A DNA stretch of 64,000 bases, from contig NZ_RRCO01000006.1 in assembly GCF_003862475.1 (NCBI RefSeq), positions 124,001 through 188,000 of the forward strand. Reading direction: 5' to 3'. Source of the DNA: Lachnoanaerobaculum gingivalis. Its GTDB lineage: Bacteria > Bacillota > Clostridia > Lachnospirales > Lachnospiraceae. Positions within the stretch are counted from its first letter, which is position 1. Every line of letters begins with the position of its first letter. Positions 36,626 to 45,986 of this stretch are shown here, piece after piece. The translations under genes and the position numbers were made by a program. Under the pieces are notes generated by a model that was not told the origin of the DNA, ran no database searches, and was given only the letters and a program-made list of their open reading frames with translations.

Positions 36626-36940
36626 TTAATTGCTTTTCCAATCTTTTTTCATATCTTCATATTCCCACTCATCTTTATCATATTCATTATGTACAAGGAA
36701 AAATTCTTTCACATATTTAAACCATGGCAATTCTTTTATATCAAAGCTAGGAATAAATAAATTTGATAAAGCTTGATCTGATTGTTCAGTAGAATAAATA
36801 TACCGATCACCATTTTGTTCAAGAAGATAACAATTAGTCTCTCTAAAACGAGTGTTTATATCTTTATATATACTGAATAAATCAAATTGTTTATCTTTCT
36901 GTATAAGATCTTCATCAAGTTGTATTAAAACTTTAAACAT
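36626..36940 (-). CDS. hypothetical protein, 104 aa
   Basis: I do not recognise a family. The protein starts MFKVLIQLDEDLI, is acidic and rich in aromatic residues (FDIKELPWFKYVKEFFLVHN), and has no signal or membrane helix. The start is the ATG at 36938-36940 with GAAGGAG upstream; an earlier in-frame start has no such site. It stands just upstream of the broken mini-lipoprotein on the same strand. It could be an immunity-type or DUF protein, but nothing proves that. Confidence 0.55.
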   Translation of the reverse strand: MFKVLIQLDEDLIQKDKQFDLFSIYKDINTRFRETNCYLLEQNGDRYIYSTEQSDQALSNLFIPSFDIKELPWFKYVKEFFLVHNEYDKDEWEYEDMKKDWKSN

Positions 36941-37101
36941 ACTAACTCCTTCCATTCTCAAAAAGTATTAGGCGTTTGCAAAACGTACAAATCCGTATAA
37001 ATACAGCGCTTTTTTGTTGCCGAATATAAAAAATCTCCTCTCGGTTTGTGATATAATGGATTTGCAAAAACATAAGTCACATCCCTCAATGAGACATTAC
37101 T

Positions 37102-37233
37102 GTGATATCACAAAAACAACTCTCTTTGGAATATATTTTTGAATCTGACAAACCTCAGTTTCTTACTCTGCTCGAAAATCATCTCATTAAAAATTATTAT
37201 TTTCTATCACACAATCGTCATATCGACTACTTA
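37102..37233 (+). pseudogene. N-terminal remnant of an IS transposase
   Basis: From a GTG at 37102 the frame reads ISQKQLSLEYIFESDKPQF and LTLLENHLIKNYYFLSHN. This resembles the opening of clostridial DDE transposases (FxxDKPKFLxLLExHI). The remaining body is missing, because the YhcG gene on the other strand begins to overlap at 37227. The family assignment is from memory of the pattern and is tentative. Confidence 0.4.
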
Positions 37234-38258
37234 ATATCTTCTTCGGCAATTTCAGTGTACTCTTTCAACTTTTTCTGCAATAAATTTTTATCTATCAGCT
37301 TTAAGGTGTATTCCGATACCATTGTTGGTGAAAGACTTCTGCTAAGTGCAAATTCTACAACCTCATCATCTTTTGATGCACAAAGAATAACTCCTACACT
37401 TGGATTTTCCGTTTGTTTCTTAACTTCTCTATCCAATGCTTCCAAATATAGATTCATCTTTCCTATATATTCAGGCTTGAATTCTCCAATCTTGAGTTCA
37501 AATGCAACTAAGCATGACAATCCTCTATGATAAAATAATAGGTCGATATAATAGTCATGATTTCCAACCTGTACCCTATACTCATTACCTATAAAGGAAA
37601 AATCTTTTCCAATTTCTAAAACAAAATTCTTCAAGTTCTCCAGTATAGATTTTTGAAAATCTTTTTCGCTACCACCCTTTGGTGCATCAAGGAACTCTAA
37701 AACATATTTGTCTAAAAATAAATTATGTGTTTCTTGTTTTGCTTTTTGAATTGCCGGCAACATATTGCCATTTGAAAGCATAAAGCGTTCATAGTAACCA
37801 CTATCCATCTGTCTTTCCAAATCACGCTTTGAATATCTCTCTTTTACTGCCAATTCAATATAAAATCTTCTCTCTTCTTGGCTTTTAGAAGCTGACATTA
37901 TTTTCAAGTGATTAGTCCAACTCAATTGTGTCACCAGTGGTGACACTTTTTCATCATCTTTATATAACTCGTAGAATTGCTTCATTCTGTAAAGTCCTCT
38001 ACGATTAAATCCCTTCAGCTCAGGATAGTTTGTTGAAAAAAATTCTGCCACATTATCAACAAATCTGGAACCATAAGATGCTTCTTCAGTTTTTTTACTG
38101 ATATATTTTCCTACCTCTTGATACATTAAGATCAACTCTTCATTAACTTTTCTATATGCACGATCCTTTGAATTTTCTACAATCGTAATAATCTCTTCAA
38201 ACGGATTGTTATTTTTATCTACATTTATATTTTGCGAAGAAGTCTTTTCTTTATCCAT
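37227..38258 (-). CDS. PDDEXK nuclease of the YhcG/DUF1016 family
   Basis: A 343-aa protein. The N-terminal domain (about residues 20-170) is the DUF1016_N helical region: LILMYQEVGKYISKKTEEASYGSRFVDNVA, then GFNRRGLYRMKQFYELY, and LSWTNHLKIMSA. The C-terminal half is a PDDEXK nuclease, with YYIDLLFYHRGLSCLVAFELKIG giving the Asp and the Glu-x-Lys, and GKMNLYLEALD after it. Family members are found with restriction systems and mobile elements and are thought to cut DNA, for example as part of anti-phage or recombination systems. It stands alone here at the edge of the accessory island. Confidence 0.9.
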   Translation of the reverse strand: MDKEKTSSQNINVDKNNNPFEEIITIVENSKDRAYRKVNEELILMYQEVGKYISKKTEEASYGSRFVDNVAEFFSTNYPELKGFNRRGLYRMKQFYELYKDDEKVSPLVTQLSWTNHLKIMSASKSQEERRFYIELAVKERYSKRDLERQMDSGYYERFMLSNGNMLPAIQKAKQETHNLFLDKYVLEFLDAPKGGSEKDFQKSILENLKNFVLEIGKDFSFIGNEYRVQVGNHDYYIDLLFYHRGLSCLVAFELKIGEFKPEYIGKMNLYLEALDREVKKQTENPSVGVILCASKDDEVVEFALSRSLSPTMVSEYTLKLIDKNLLQKKLKEYTEIAEEDIK

Positions 38259-38416
38259 AAGTTCCTCCTATCGGTATCTGACATCTATAATTTATTTCCT
38301 ACTTTCCCTACAAAAAGATCATAGCATTTTTAAGGCATTTTTTCCATTCTGAAATTAGTGTCTACTTACCTATATATTTCAAAAAGCATCGAAGAATTAT
38401 ATCAGAACAACATCTG

Positions 38417-38446
38417 TTGACATGCAAACGTATGTTCGTATATAAT
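38417..38446 (+). promoter_or_regulatory. promoter of the DNA-repair pair, giving a near-leaderless transcript
   Basis: TTGACA (38417-38422) and TATAAT (38441-38446), both perfect, are 18 bases apart. The ATG follows the -10 box by only six bases, so the transcript would start at or next to the start codon. Confidence 0.75.
38425..38438 (+). promoter_or_regulatory. LexA-like (DinR) SOS box 1
   Basis: CAAACGTATGTTCG matches the Gram-positive LexA consensus CGAACnnnnGTTCG at all but one base and lies in the promoter spacer. Confidence 0.65.
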
Positions 38447-38452
38447 CTATTT

Positions 38453-39856
38453 ATGATAAACATATGTTCTAATGATGATATTTTTAAAAAGCTTGAAATA
38501 CTCTCAGATGCCGCTAAATATGATGTTGCCTGCACCTCAAGCGGAGTGGATAGAAAGGGAAAGGGAGGAATGCTTGGCAATAGCGTAGCCTCAGGAATAT
38601 GCCATACTTTCAGTGGGGACGGAAGATGTATTTCCTTGCTTAAGATACTTATGACAAACCATTGTATTTTTGATTGTAAATACTGTATCAACAGAAAAAA
38701 CAATGACATACACCGTGCATGCTTTACTCCGAGAGAGATCTGTGAGTTGACTGTGGAATTTTACAAAAGGAATTATATTGAAGGGTTGTTTTTAAGTTCC
38801 GGTATAATTAACAGTCCGAACTTTACTATGGAAAGGATCTGCGAAACTCTTATTCTGTTAAGAAGCGAATACATGTTTAACGGCTATGTCCATGTTAAGG
38901 CCATACCGGGTGCCTCTGATGAATTACTTTTACAGGCCGGCTCTCTTGCAGACAGAATGAGTGTTAATATTGAGTTTCCAAGCGAATCAAGCCTTAAAAA
39001 ATATGCTCCCAATAAAAGCTTTAATCTTATATCGGATCCCATGAAAAAAATAAAGGATTCCATAGAGATGAATAGGTTAAGTACCGGAAAGAGTATAAAG
39101 CTCCCAAGAAGCAATATAAATAAATATCTTCCCGGAAGTATATTTAATGATGTAGCCCAAATTGAAGGGGATAATATTTTAAAATCGTCACTCATCACCA
39201 AACAGGCTGATATTCGCCCTTTTGTACCGTCAGGACAGAGTACACAAATGATTATCGGTACCGGTGATGACAGCGATTATACTATACTTATGACTGCACA
39301 AAATCTGTATAAAAGCTTTGATTTAAAAAGGGTATTTTATTCCGCATATATTCCTATTAATGAGGATTCATCACTGCCAAATCCCGACACACCTGTGCCG
39401 CTTTTAAGAGAGCACAGACTTTATCAAGCTGACTGGCTTATTAGATTTTACGGTTTTAATGCACAGGAGCTTCTAAGTAAAGATAATCCGGACTTCAACA
39501 CCTATATGGATCCTAAGTGCAATTGGGCTGTTAAGCATTTGGAGTTTTTCCCTGTCGAGGTACAGACAGCCGATATGGCAAGTTTACTTAGGGTACCCGG
39601 TATCGGTCCTAAGGCGGCAAGAAGAATTGTAACTTCTCGCAGATACTCACTGCTTGACTTTAATTCCATTGCCAAGATGGGTGTAGTCTTAAAAAGGGCA
39701 CAGTACTTTTTAACCTGTAACGGAAAAATGATGTACAAAACCTTATTGGATGAAAAATATATAACAAATAGACTTATCGGATTAAACGGTAATGAGAACC
39801 GTCAATACAGCACCGAAAAACAGTTGTCTCTATTTGATGATTTTGGGTTAAAATAA
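38453..39856 (+). CDS. putative DNA modification/repair radical SAM protein
   Basis: A 467-aa protein of the family often annotated as putative DNA modification/repair radical SAM protein. The iron-sulfur motif is CIFDCKYC (near residue 80), followed by RACFTPREICELTVEFYKRN and a barrel with GYVHVKAIPGAS. Near the C-terminus, VPGIGPKAARRIV is a helix-hairpin-helix that would bind DNA. The start is the ATG at 38453, placed right after a consensus promoter; no Shine-Dalgarno is visible, as fits a leaderless message. It is coupled to a DUF4130-type partner by a one-base overlap (TAATG). The chemistry is unknown. Confidence 0.88.
   Translation: MINICSNDDIFKKLEILSDAAKYDVACTSSGVDRKGKGGMLGNSVASGICHTFSGDGRCISLLKILMTNHCIFDCKYCINRKNNDIHRACFTPREICELTVEFYKRNYIEGLFLSSGIINSPNFTMERICETLILLRSEYMFNGYVHVKAIPGASDELLLQAGSLADRMSVNIEFPSESSLKKYAPNKSFNLISDPMKKIKDSIEMNRLSTGKSIKLPRSNINKYLPGSIFNDVAQIEGDNILKSSLITKQADIRPFVPSGQSTQMIIGTGDDSDYTILMTAQNLYKSFDLKRVFYSAYIPINEDSSLPNPDTPVPLLREHRLYQADWLIRFYGFNAQELLSKDNPDFNTYMDPKCNWAVKHLEFFPVEVQTADMASLLRVPGIGPKAARRIVTSRRYSLLDFNSIAKMGVVLKRAQYFLTCNGKMMYKTLLDEKYITNRLIGLNGNENRQYSTEKQLSLFDDFGLK
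38458..38469 (+). promoter_or_regulatory. LexA-like SOS box 2
   Basis: AAACATATGTTC has the AACnnnnGTT core with matching flank on one side and lies three bases after the start codon. Two boxes 33 bases apart suggest cooperative repression. Confidence 0.5.
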
Positions 39857-40632
39857 TGAAAATATTTACATACGATGATAACTTCTACGCTTTGGCATCA
39901 TGTATATACACAACTTGGGAATACAGTCTTTGCCATAAGGATGAAAATATAATACTGCAGAAGCATTTATTTACACAGCAAAGTCTGTTTTCGGAAATTG
40001 TATATGTAAGCACAGATATTACTAAAGCAAAAAAGGTTATAGAAAGTGTTAAGCACAAGATTTCCATACAAGCATATGAGACTGTTTATATGGCTTTTTT
40101 ATATTATAAAGATACGGGAAATGATATTTATAATTATCTAAGGCTTGCTTTTAAATATGGTAAAAAAATCAATTATATGTCGGGTGAGGAAGCTGTTATG
40201 AAACTTTTAAAGTTTCAAACAGCAGTAAGTCGAGAGATTCATTCCTATAAGGAGGTGACAAGATTTAAAGAAGTGGATAAGGATATGTTTTTGGCAACTA
40301 TAGAACCGAAGCATAATATACTTGCCGAACTCTCCTACCATTTTAAAGACCGAATGCCCTCTCTTAACTGGATCATTATAGACGCTTCAAGAAGTATTGC
40401 TTTAATTCATCCAAAGGACAGTGAATGTTATATGCAAACAATTGAAAAAAATGAACTTGAAGTCGCTACGAAATTAAATGATATCAAAAATCCTTATTCC
40501 AAACTATGGAAAGTATTTTTTGAAAATATTTCAATAGAGGAAAGGGAAAATGTGAATCTGCAAAGAAAAAATTGTCCTCTTAGAAAAAGAAAGTATATGA
40601 CTGAATTTATAGATGAAAATAAAAATGCCTGA
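39856..40632 (+). CDS. DUF4130-type DNA metabolism protein, partner of the radical SAM protein
   Basis: A 258-aa protein that in many genomes follows the radical SAM gene as a fixed pair. The opening KIFTYDDNFYALASCIY and the later VTRFKEVDKDMFLATIEPKHNI plus NWIIIDASRSIALIH are the family marks. The gene name often given is probable DNA metabolism protein. Its fold looks uracil-DNA-glycosylase-associated by family annotation in other proteins, but no catalytic activity can be claimed from this sequence. The pair probably acts on damaged or modified DNA. Confidence 0.85.
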   Translation: MKIFTYDDNFYALASCIYTTWEYSLCHKDENIILQKHLFTQQSLFSEIVYVSTDITKAKKVIESVKHKISIQAYETVYMAFLYYKDTGNDIYNYLRLAFKYGKKINYMSGEEAVMKLLKFQTAVSREIHSYKEVTRFKEVDKDMFLATIEPKHNILAELSYHFKDRMPSLNWIIIDASRSIALIHPKDSECYMQTIEKNELEVATKLNDIKNPYSKLWKVFFENISIEERENVNLQRKNCPLRKRKYMTEFIDENKNA

Positions 40633-40636
40633 ATTC

Positions 40637-40680
40637 AAAAAGCAGGTTGTCGTTTAAAATTAACGACAACCCGCTTTTAT
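40637..40680. terminator. bidirectional terminator between the repair pair and oppA3
   Basis: AAAAGC-GGTTGTCGTT pairs with AACGACAACC-GCTTTT across a short loop. A T-run lies on the plus side; on the minus strand the stem is also followed by TTTTT. It serves both converging genes. Confidence 0.85.
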
Positions 40681-40709
40681 ACTAAAATGTATGCTTTATT
40701 ATTCAATTA

Positions 40710-42398
40710 TTACTCTGCTATATCAGCATACTCAAAATGCCAGAAGCCGTCAGGTGAATGCCAGCTGCCTGTTATCTTATCACTCTGAAGATAGAAATCA
40801 TTGTAATAAAGAAGCGGAACCATGGCAGTATCCTTCATTATAAAATCTTCAGCCTGATGTAAGTATCCGAATCTTGTTTGTGGATCTTTCTCTGTAGCCG
40901 CCTTGCCCATAAGAGCGTCGAATTCAGGATTGCTGTACTTAGCATTGTTATTTCCATTTCCTGTTAATGCAAGCTCAAGGATATTTGAAGGATCGTTGTA
41001 ATCCATTACCCATCCGTCTCTTGCCACCTGGTAGTTACCTGCTCTTCTCTGTGGTGTAAATGACTTCCACTCAACTATATTTACATCAACCTTAAGTCCA
41101 AGTTCGCCCCATGCCTGCTGTAAATACTCTGCAATCTTTTTGTGGTAAGCCTGATCGTTTGTTGAATATACTATATCAGGAAGACCTGCACCGTTTTCAT
41201 GTCCTGCCTCCTTCAAAAGCTCCTTAGCCTTTGCAAGGTTTGCCGCATGATCATCAATATTTATATAAGCGGACTTATCTGTTATATTGTCCTGCCAAGC
41301 AGTACCGTTCCAGTCTGTTACACCCTCACTTACAAATCCGCTTGCAGGTGTATATGTACCTGATGTAATTGTCTCTGAAATATACTTTCTGTCAAGAGCA
41401 AGCGAAAGCGCCTCTCTTACTCTTGAATCCTTAAACTCATCTAAGGTATTGTTTAAATCAAGATAATATGTTCCGAGTATAGGATCTATATGATAATCGG
41501 CTCTGCTCTTTAATGAATCTATCTCCTGTGTAGGGACATCCTTTATCATTAAAGCATCACCTGACTCATATGCACTGAAAGCCGCATTCTGATCCTGCAT
41601 AAGAAGACATTTGATACCGTCAAGCTTTATAGAGTCGGCATCCCAATAGTTCTCATTCTTCTCAAACATAAGATAGCTTCCAGGTTGCCACTCTGTAAGT
41701 TTAAAAGGACCTGATGAAATATATGTCTTAGGATCGATGCTCCAACCGTCAGGATTTGCCTCTACAACATCCTTCTTTACAGGTGAAAGTGAAGCAAATG
41801 CCGCAAGCTTATCAAAATAAGGTGTAGGCTTTGCCATATGTACAACCAAGGTCTTGTCATCTGTAGCTTCAACTTTAAGTTTTGTAGGGTCAGGGTCTAC
41901 TGTGGTATTACCGTCAGCGTCAGGTTTTCCGACAGCGTCATCATAACCTTCCACCATTCCGAGCACTGTCTGTGCATATGGTGCGGCAACATTCGGATCA
42001 ACCAATCTCTGCCAGCTGTATACAAAATCATTAGCTGTAAGAGCTGAACCGTCAGACCACTTTAAGCCGTCTCTTAAGTGGAATGTCCATGTAAGCTGAT
42101 CATCACTTACTTCATACTTTTCGGCAAGTCCCGGTACCACTTTTCCGTCTTTGTCCATCTTTAAAAGATTGTCAAAAGCAAACAATATATAGTTTGCACC
42201 GTCTACGGCAGAGTTGAGTGCAGGGTCAATTGACTCTACATCAGGTCCGAGCTGAATTGTAAGTATCTTCTTACCGGCAGCTGTTTGTGTAGTATTGCCA
42301 CTTTTTGTACCGTCACCGCCTGATTTTGAACCGCCACATCCTGACAGGGCCATTGCACCGGCTATTGCCAATGCTGCAACAATAATTCTTTTTTTCAT
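40710..42398 (-). CDS. oligopeptide ABC transporter substrate-binding lipoprotein, paralogue 3
   Basis: A 562-aa OppA-family lipoprotein. The signal MKKRIIVAALAIAGAMALSGC ends in lipobox LSGC, and a Gly/Ser/Thr linker follows. The SBP_bac_5 domain is full length: LQLGPDVESIDPALN, WTFHLRDGLKWSDGSALT, NDFVYSWQRLVDP, and FHLRDG-type repeats through to FEYADIAE at the end. It binds peptides outside the membrane and passes them to OppBC. The start is the ATG after GGAGGAGG (42398). It is the last of three tandem paralogues and has its own promoter after a terminator, so it can be set apart from the rest. Confidence 0.92.
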   Translation of the reverse strand: MKKRIIVAALAIAGAMALSGCGGSKSGGDGTKSGNTTQTAAGKKILTIQLGPDVESIDPALNSAVDGANYILFAFDNLLKMDKDGKVVPGLAEKYEVSDDQLTWTFHLRDGLKWSDGSALTANDFVYSWQRLVDPNVAAPYAQTVLGMVEGYDDAVGKPDADGNTTVDPDPTKLKVEATDDKTLVVHMAKPTPYFDKLAAFASLSPVKKDVVEANPDGWSIDPKTYISSGPFKLTEWQPGSYLMFEKNENYWDADSIKLDGIKCLLMQDQNAAFSAYESGDALMIKDVPTQEIDSLKSRADYHIDPILGTYYLDLNNTLDEFKDSRVREALSLALDRKYISETITSGTYTPASGFVSEGVTDWNGTAWQDNITDKSAYINIDDHAANLAKAKELLKEAGHENGAGLPDIVYSTNDQAYHKKIAEYLQQAWGELGLKVDVNIVEWKSFTPQRRAGNYQVARDGWVMDYNDPSNILELALTGNGNNNAKYSNPEFDALMGKAATEKDPQTRFGYLHQAEDFIMKDTAMVPLLYYNDFYLQSDKITGSWHSPDGFWHFEYADIAE

Positions 42399-42440
42399 TA
42401 ATTCCTCCTCCATTTTTAACTTTATTCAATTATGTGAATA

Positions 42441-42469
42441 AATATACCATACTTGAATATCTTTGTCTA
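42441..42469 (-). promoter_or_regulatory. predicted promoter of oppA paralogue 3
   Basis: Minus-strand TAGACA (42464-42469) and TATATT (42441-42446) are 17 bases apart, about 45 bases before the start codon. Confidence 0.5.
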
Positions 42470-42554
42470 CCCCTTTAAATTAAATAAATGATATCTTGAC
42501 AATTTAAAATATTCAAAAATCAAATTTATACATCAAAGATTATCAATATTTATA

Positions 42555-42585
42555 CAAAAAGAGCCGGACGTAAAATTCCGACTCT
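42555..42585 (-). terminator. intrinsic terminator after oppA paralogue 2
   Basis: On the minus strand AGAGTCGGA and TCCGGCTCT (42577-42585 and 42560-42568) form a 9-bp stem with one G-T pair, followed by TTTTT, 14 bases after the stop. Confidence 0.8.
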
Positions 42586-42598
42586 GAAATATAGTATA

Positions 42599-44251
42599 TT
42601 ATTCTGCTATATCGGCATACTCAAAGTGCCAAATACCGTCTGAAGTATAGAAGCTGTCTTTTATCTTATCGCTCTGAAGATATGTCTCATTTTGATACAT
42701 CAGCGGAATAACCCCTGTATCTTTTAAGAGAAGTTCCTCAGCCTGATGAAAATATCCGAATCTTGTCTTTGCATCAGACTCATTTGCAGCCTTATCAAGC
42801 AGTGCATCAAACTCAGGATTTTTGTATCTTGAGCTGTTGTTTCCGTTTGAGCTGTATGCACACTCAAGAAGATTTGAAGGATCGTTGTAGTCCATTACCC
42901 ATCCGTCTCTTGCTATCTGATAGTTTCCGGATCTTCTCTGCGGTATAAATGACTTCCACTCAACGATATTTACTTCAACATTTATTCCAAGCTCTTTCCA
43001 AGCCTGCTGTAAGTACTCTGCAACCTTCTTGTTGAGACCTGCATCATTTGTTGTATATGACATAGCAGGAAGACCTGCTCCGTTCTCATGTCCTGCTTCC
43101 TTCAAAAGCTCCTTAGCCTTTGCAAGGTTTGCATCAAAATTGTCATTATCGTAGTATACAGACTTATCTGTGATATTGTCAGCCCATGCGCTTCCGTCCC
43201 AATCCACTACACCGTCAGGGATAAAGCCTGTTGCAGGTGAATTTATACCTGCAGTAATAGTATCCGCCATATACTTTCTGTCAAGTGCAAGTGAAAGTGC
43301 CTCTCTCACCTTAGGATCTTTAAACTCATCCAAATCATTGTTGATATCGATATATGATATTCCAAGCTTAGGACTGGACTTATAATCCGGTCTCTTCTGC
43401 ATTGTTGTTATCTCCTGTACCGGATAATCCTTAATCATTAATGCATCTCCCGACTCATATGCGCTGAAAGCGGCATTCTGATCCTGCATAAGGAGACATT
43501 TAATACCGTCAAGCTTTATGGCATCCTTGTTCCAGTAATTTTCATTCTTTGTAACCAACAAATAGCTTCCCTGCTTCCACTCTGTAAGCTTGAAAGGACC
43601 TGTAGAGATATATGTCTTAGGATCAAGACTCCATCCGTCAGGATTTGCCTCTACTACATCTTTCTTTACAGGTGAAAGTGATGCAAATGCCGCAAGTCTG
43701 TCAAAATAAGGTGCAGGATGTGACATATGAACTACCAAAGTCTTGTCATCCGGTGCCTCTACATTAAGCTTTGTGATATCAGGATCTATTGTAGGATTAC
43801 CGTCCGCATCAGGCTTACCGATAGCCTCATCATACCCCTCTACCATTCCAAGTACAGTCTCTGCATATGGTGCGGCAACCTCGGGGTCAACCATTCTCTG
43901 CCAGCTATATACAAAGTCATTAGCTGTAAGTTTTGAACCGTCTGACCACTTAAGCCCGTCTCTTAGATGGAAAGTCCAAGTAAGTCCGTCATCGCTTACT
44001 TCATATTTTTCAGCCAAGCTTGGGGCTATCTTGCCGTCCTTATCAAGTCTAAGCAAGTTGTCTGATATCATTGTGATATAGTTTGCACCGTCAGCTGACT
44101 GATTAAGTGCGGGGTCAATTGTTTCAACATCAGGTCCTTCCTCGATAGTAAGAATCTTTCCGCTCTTACTTGCGGATTTTGAACCTCCACATGCTGAAAG
44201 TGCTACTGCTGCAGCAATTGTCAGTGTAGCCAAAAACAATCTTTTTCTCAT
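42599..44251 (-). CDS. oligopeptide ABC transporter substrate-binding lipoprotein, paralogue 2
   Basis: A 550-aa OppA-family lipoprotein. The signal MRKRLFLATLTIAAAVALSAC ends in lipobox LSAC, and the SBP_bac_5 domain follows (IEEGPDVETIDPALNQSAD, WTFHLRDGLKWSDGSKLT). It differs from its neighbours most in residues around the peptide pocket (ITAGINSPATGFIPDGVVDW in place of the TYTPASGFVS form), which may alter specificity. It ends in FEYADIAE as do the others. Only 29 bases separate it from paralogue 1, with no terminator between, so the two share a transcript that stops at 42555. Confidence 0.92.
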   Translation of the reverse strand: MRKRLFLATLTIAAAVALSACGGSKSASKSGKILTIEEGPDVETIDPALNQSADGANYITMISDNLLRLDKDGKIAPSLAEKYEVSDDGLTWTFHLRDGLKWSDGSKLTANDFVYSWQRMVDPEVAAPYAETVLGMVEGYDEAIGKPDADGNPTIDPDITKLNVEAPDDKTLVVHMSHPAPYFDRLAAFASLSPVKKDVVEANPDGWSLDPKTYISTGPFKLTEWKQGSYLLVTKNENYWNKDAIKLDGIKCLLMQDQNAAFSAYESGDALMIKDYPVQEITTMQKRPDYKSSPKLGISYIDINNDLDEFKDPKVREALSLALDRKYMADTITAGINSPATGFIPDGVVDWDGSAWADNITDKSVYYDNDNFDANLAKAKELLKEAGHENGAGLPAMSYTTNDAGLNKKVAEYLQQAWKELGINVEVNIVEWKSFIPQRRSGNYQIARDGWVMDYNDPSNLLECAYSSNGNNSSRYKNPEFDALLDKAANESDAKTRFGYFHQAEELLLKDTGVIPLMYQNETYLQSDKIKDSFYTSDGIWHFEYADIAE

Positions 44252-44280
44252 AATTCTTCTCCTAAAATTCTAATAATTTT

Positions 44281-45942
44281 TTATTCTGCAATATCGGCAT
44301 ACTCAAAGTGATAGATACCGTCAGCTGTATGATAGCTGTCTTTTACCTTATCGCTCTGAAGATACATCTCATTGTAGTAAAGAAGCGGTGTTACACCCAT
44401 ATCTCTCATAAGCATCTCCTCGGCCTGATGGAAATATCCGAATCTTGTCTGTGGATCCACCTCTTTAGCGGCTTTCTCTAAGAGTGCATCATACTCAGGA
44501 TTTGAATACTTTGAGCTGTTGTTTCCGTTTCCTGTCTGTGTAAGCTGAAGGATATTTGAAGGATCGTTGTAATCCATTACCCAACCGTCTCTTGCTATCT
44601 GATAGTTTCCGGATCTTCTCTGTGGTGTAAATGACTTCCACTCAACTATATTAACTTCTACATTAACTCCAAGCTCTTTCCATGCCTGCTGTAAATACTC
44701 TGCAATCTTCTTGTGATAAGCCGAATCATTTGTTGAGTATGTAAGTGTAGGAAGTCCTTCACCGTTCGGATGTCCCGCCTCGGCCAAAAGCTCTTTAGCC
44801 TTTGCAAGGTTACCTGCGAAGTCGTCAACATTTATATATACTGAAGGATCTGTAATATTATCTGCCCAAAGCGAGCCGTCCCAGTCTGATGTACCGGCAC
44901 TTACAAATCCGCTTGCAGGAGTATATGTACCTGCTGTAATAGTCTCTGAGATATACTTTCTGTCAAGTGCAAGTGAAAGCGCCTGACGAACTCTTGCATC
45001 CTTGAACTCATCCAATGTGTTGTTCAAGTCGATGAAATATGTTCCAAGCTGTGGATCAAGGTGATAGTCAGATCTCTTTTGCAATGTTGTGATTTCCTGT
45101 GTAGGAATATCCTTAATCATTAAAGCATCTCCCGACTCATATGCACTGAATGCGGCATTTTGATCCTGCATAAGAAGACATTTGATACCGTCAAGCTTTA
45201 CGGCATCCTTGTTCCAGTAATTCTCATTTTTCTCAAGCATTAAATAGCTGCCTGATTTCCACTCTGTAAGCTTGAACGGACCTGTTGATATATATGTCTT
45301 AGGATCAAGTGTCCATCCGTCAGGATTTGCATCTACTACATCCTTCTTTACAGGTGAAAGTGCGGCAAATGTTGCAAGCTTGTCAAAATAAGGTGTAGGT
45401 GATGACATATGAACTACCAAAGTCTTGTCATCGGTTGCCTCAACACCAAGTTTTGTAACATCAGGATCTATTGTAGGATTACCGTCGGCATCAGGTAAAC
45501 CTATAGCCTCCTCATAACCTTCCAACATTCCTAGAGTTATCTCCGCATATGGTGCGGCAACCTCAGGGTCGATCATTCTCTGCCAGCTGTATACGAAGTC
45601 ATTAGCTGTAAGATCCGAACCGTCCGACCACTTTAATCCGTCTCTTAAGTGGAATGTCCATGTAAGTCCGTCATCGCTTACTTCATATTTTTCAGCCAAA
45701 CTTGGAGCAACTTTTCCTTCCTTGTCAACTCTTAACAAGTTGTCAAAAAGATATGTGAGATAGTTTGCTCCGTCATTTGTTGTATTGAGTGCAGGGTCAA
45801 TTGATTCCACTTCCGGTCCCAATTCGATAGTAAGAATCTTGCCTCCCGCCTTTGTAGCCGACTTTGATCCGCCACCGCCGCAACCTGCAAGTACAAGTGC
45901 ACCGGTAAGAACCAATGTAGCTAAAACCAATTGTTTCTTCAT
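44281..45942 (-). CDS. oppA: oligopeptide ABC transporter substrate-binding lipoprotein, paralogue 1
   Basis: A 553-aa OppA-family lipoprotein directly after oppF. The signal MKKQLVLATLVLTGALVLAGC ends in lipobox LAGC. The binding domain runs from IELGPEVESIDPALNTTND to FEYADIAE. AGGAGG lies seven bases before the ATG. It shares the TYTPASGFVS pocket segment with paralogue 3, which suggests that these two arose from one another after the split from paralogue 2. Confidence 0.93.
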   Translation of the reverse strand: MKKQLVLATLVLTGALVLAGCGGGGSKSATKAGGKILTIELGPEVESIDPALNTTNDGANYLTYLFDNLLRVDKEGKVAPSLAEKYEVSDDGLTWTFHLRDGLKWSDGSDLTANDFVYSWQRMIDPEVAAPYAEITLGMLEGYEEAIGLPDADGNPTIDPDVTKLGVEATDDKTLVVHMSSPTPYFDKLATFAALSPVKKDVVDANPDGWTLDPKTYISTGPFKLTEWKSGSYLMLEKNENYWNKDAVKLDGIKCLLMQDQNAAFSAYESGDALMIKDIPTQEITTLQKRSDYHLDPQLGTYFIDLNNTLDEFKDARVRQALSLALDRKYISETITAGTYTPASGFVSAGTSDWDGSLWADNITDPSVYINVDDFAGNLAKAKELLAEAGHPNGEGLPTLTYSTNDSAYHKKIAEYLQQAWKELGVNVEVNIVEWKSFTPQRRSGNYQIARDGWVMDYNDPSNILQLTQTGNGNNSSKYSNPEYDALLEKAAKEVDPQTRFGYFHQAEEMLMRDMGVTPLLYYNEMYLQSDKVKDSYHTADGIYHFEYADIAE

Positions 45943-45986
45943 AAATCCTCCTAAATATTTTTATCAAAACCAACAGGTTCTAATTT

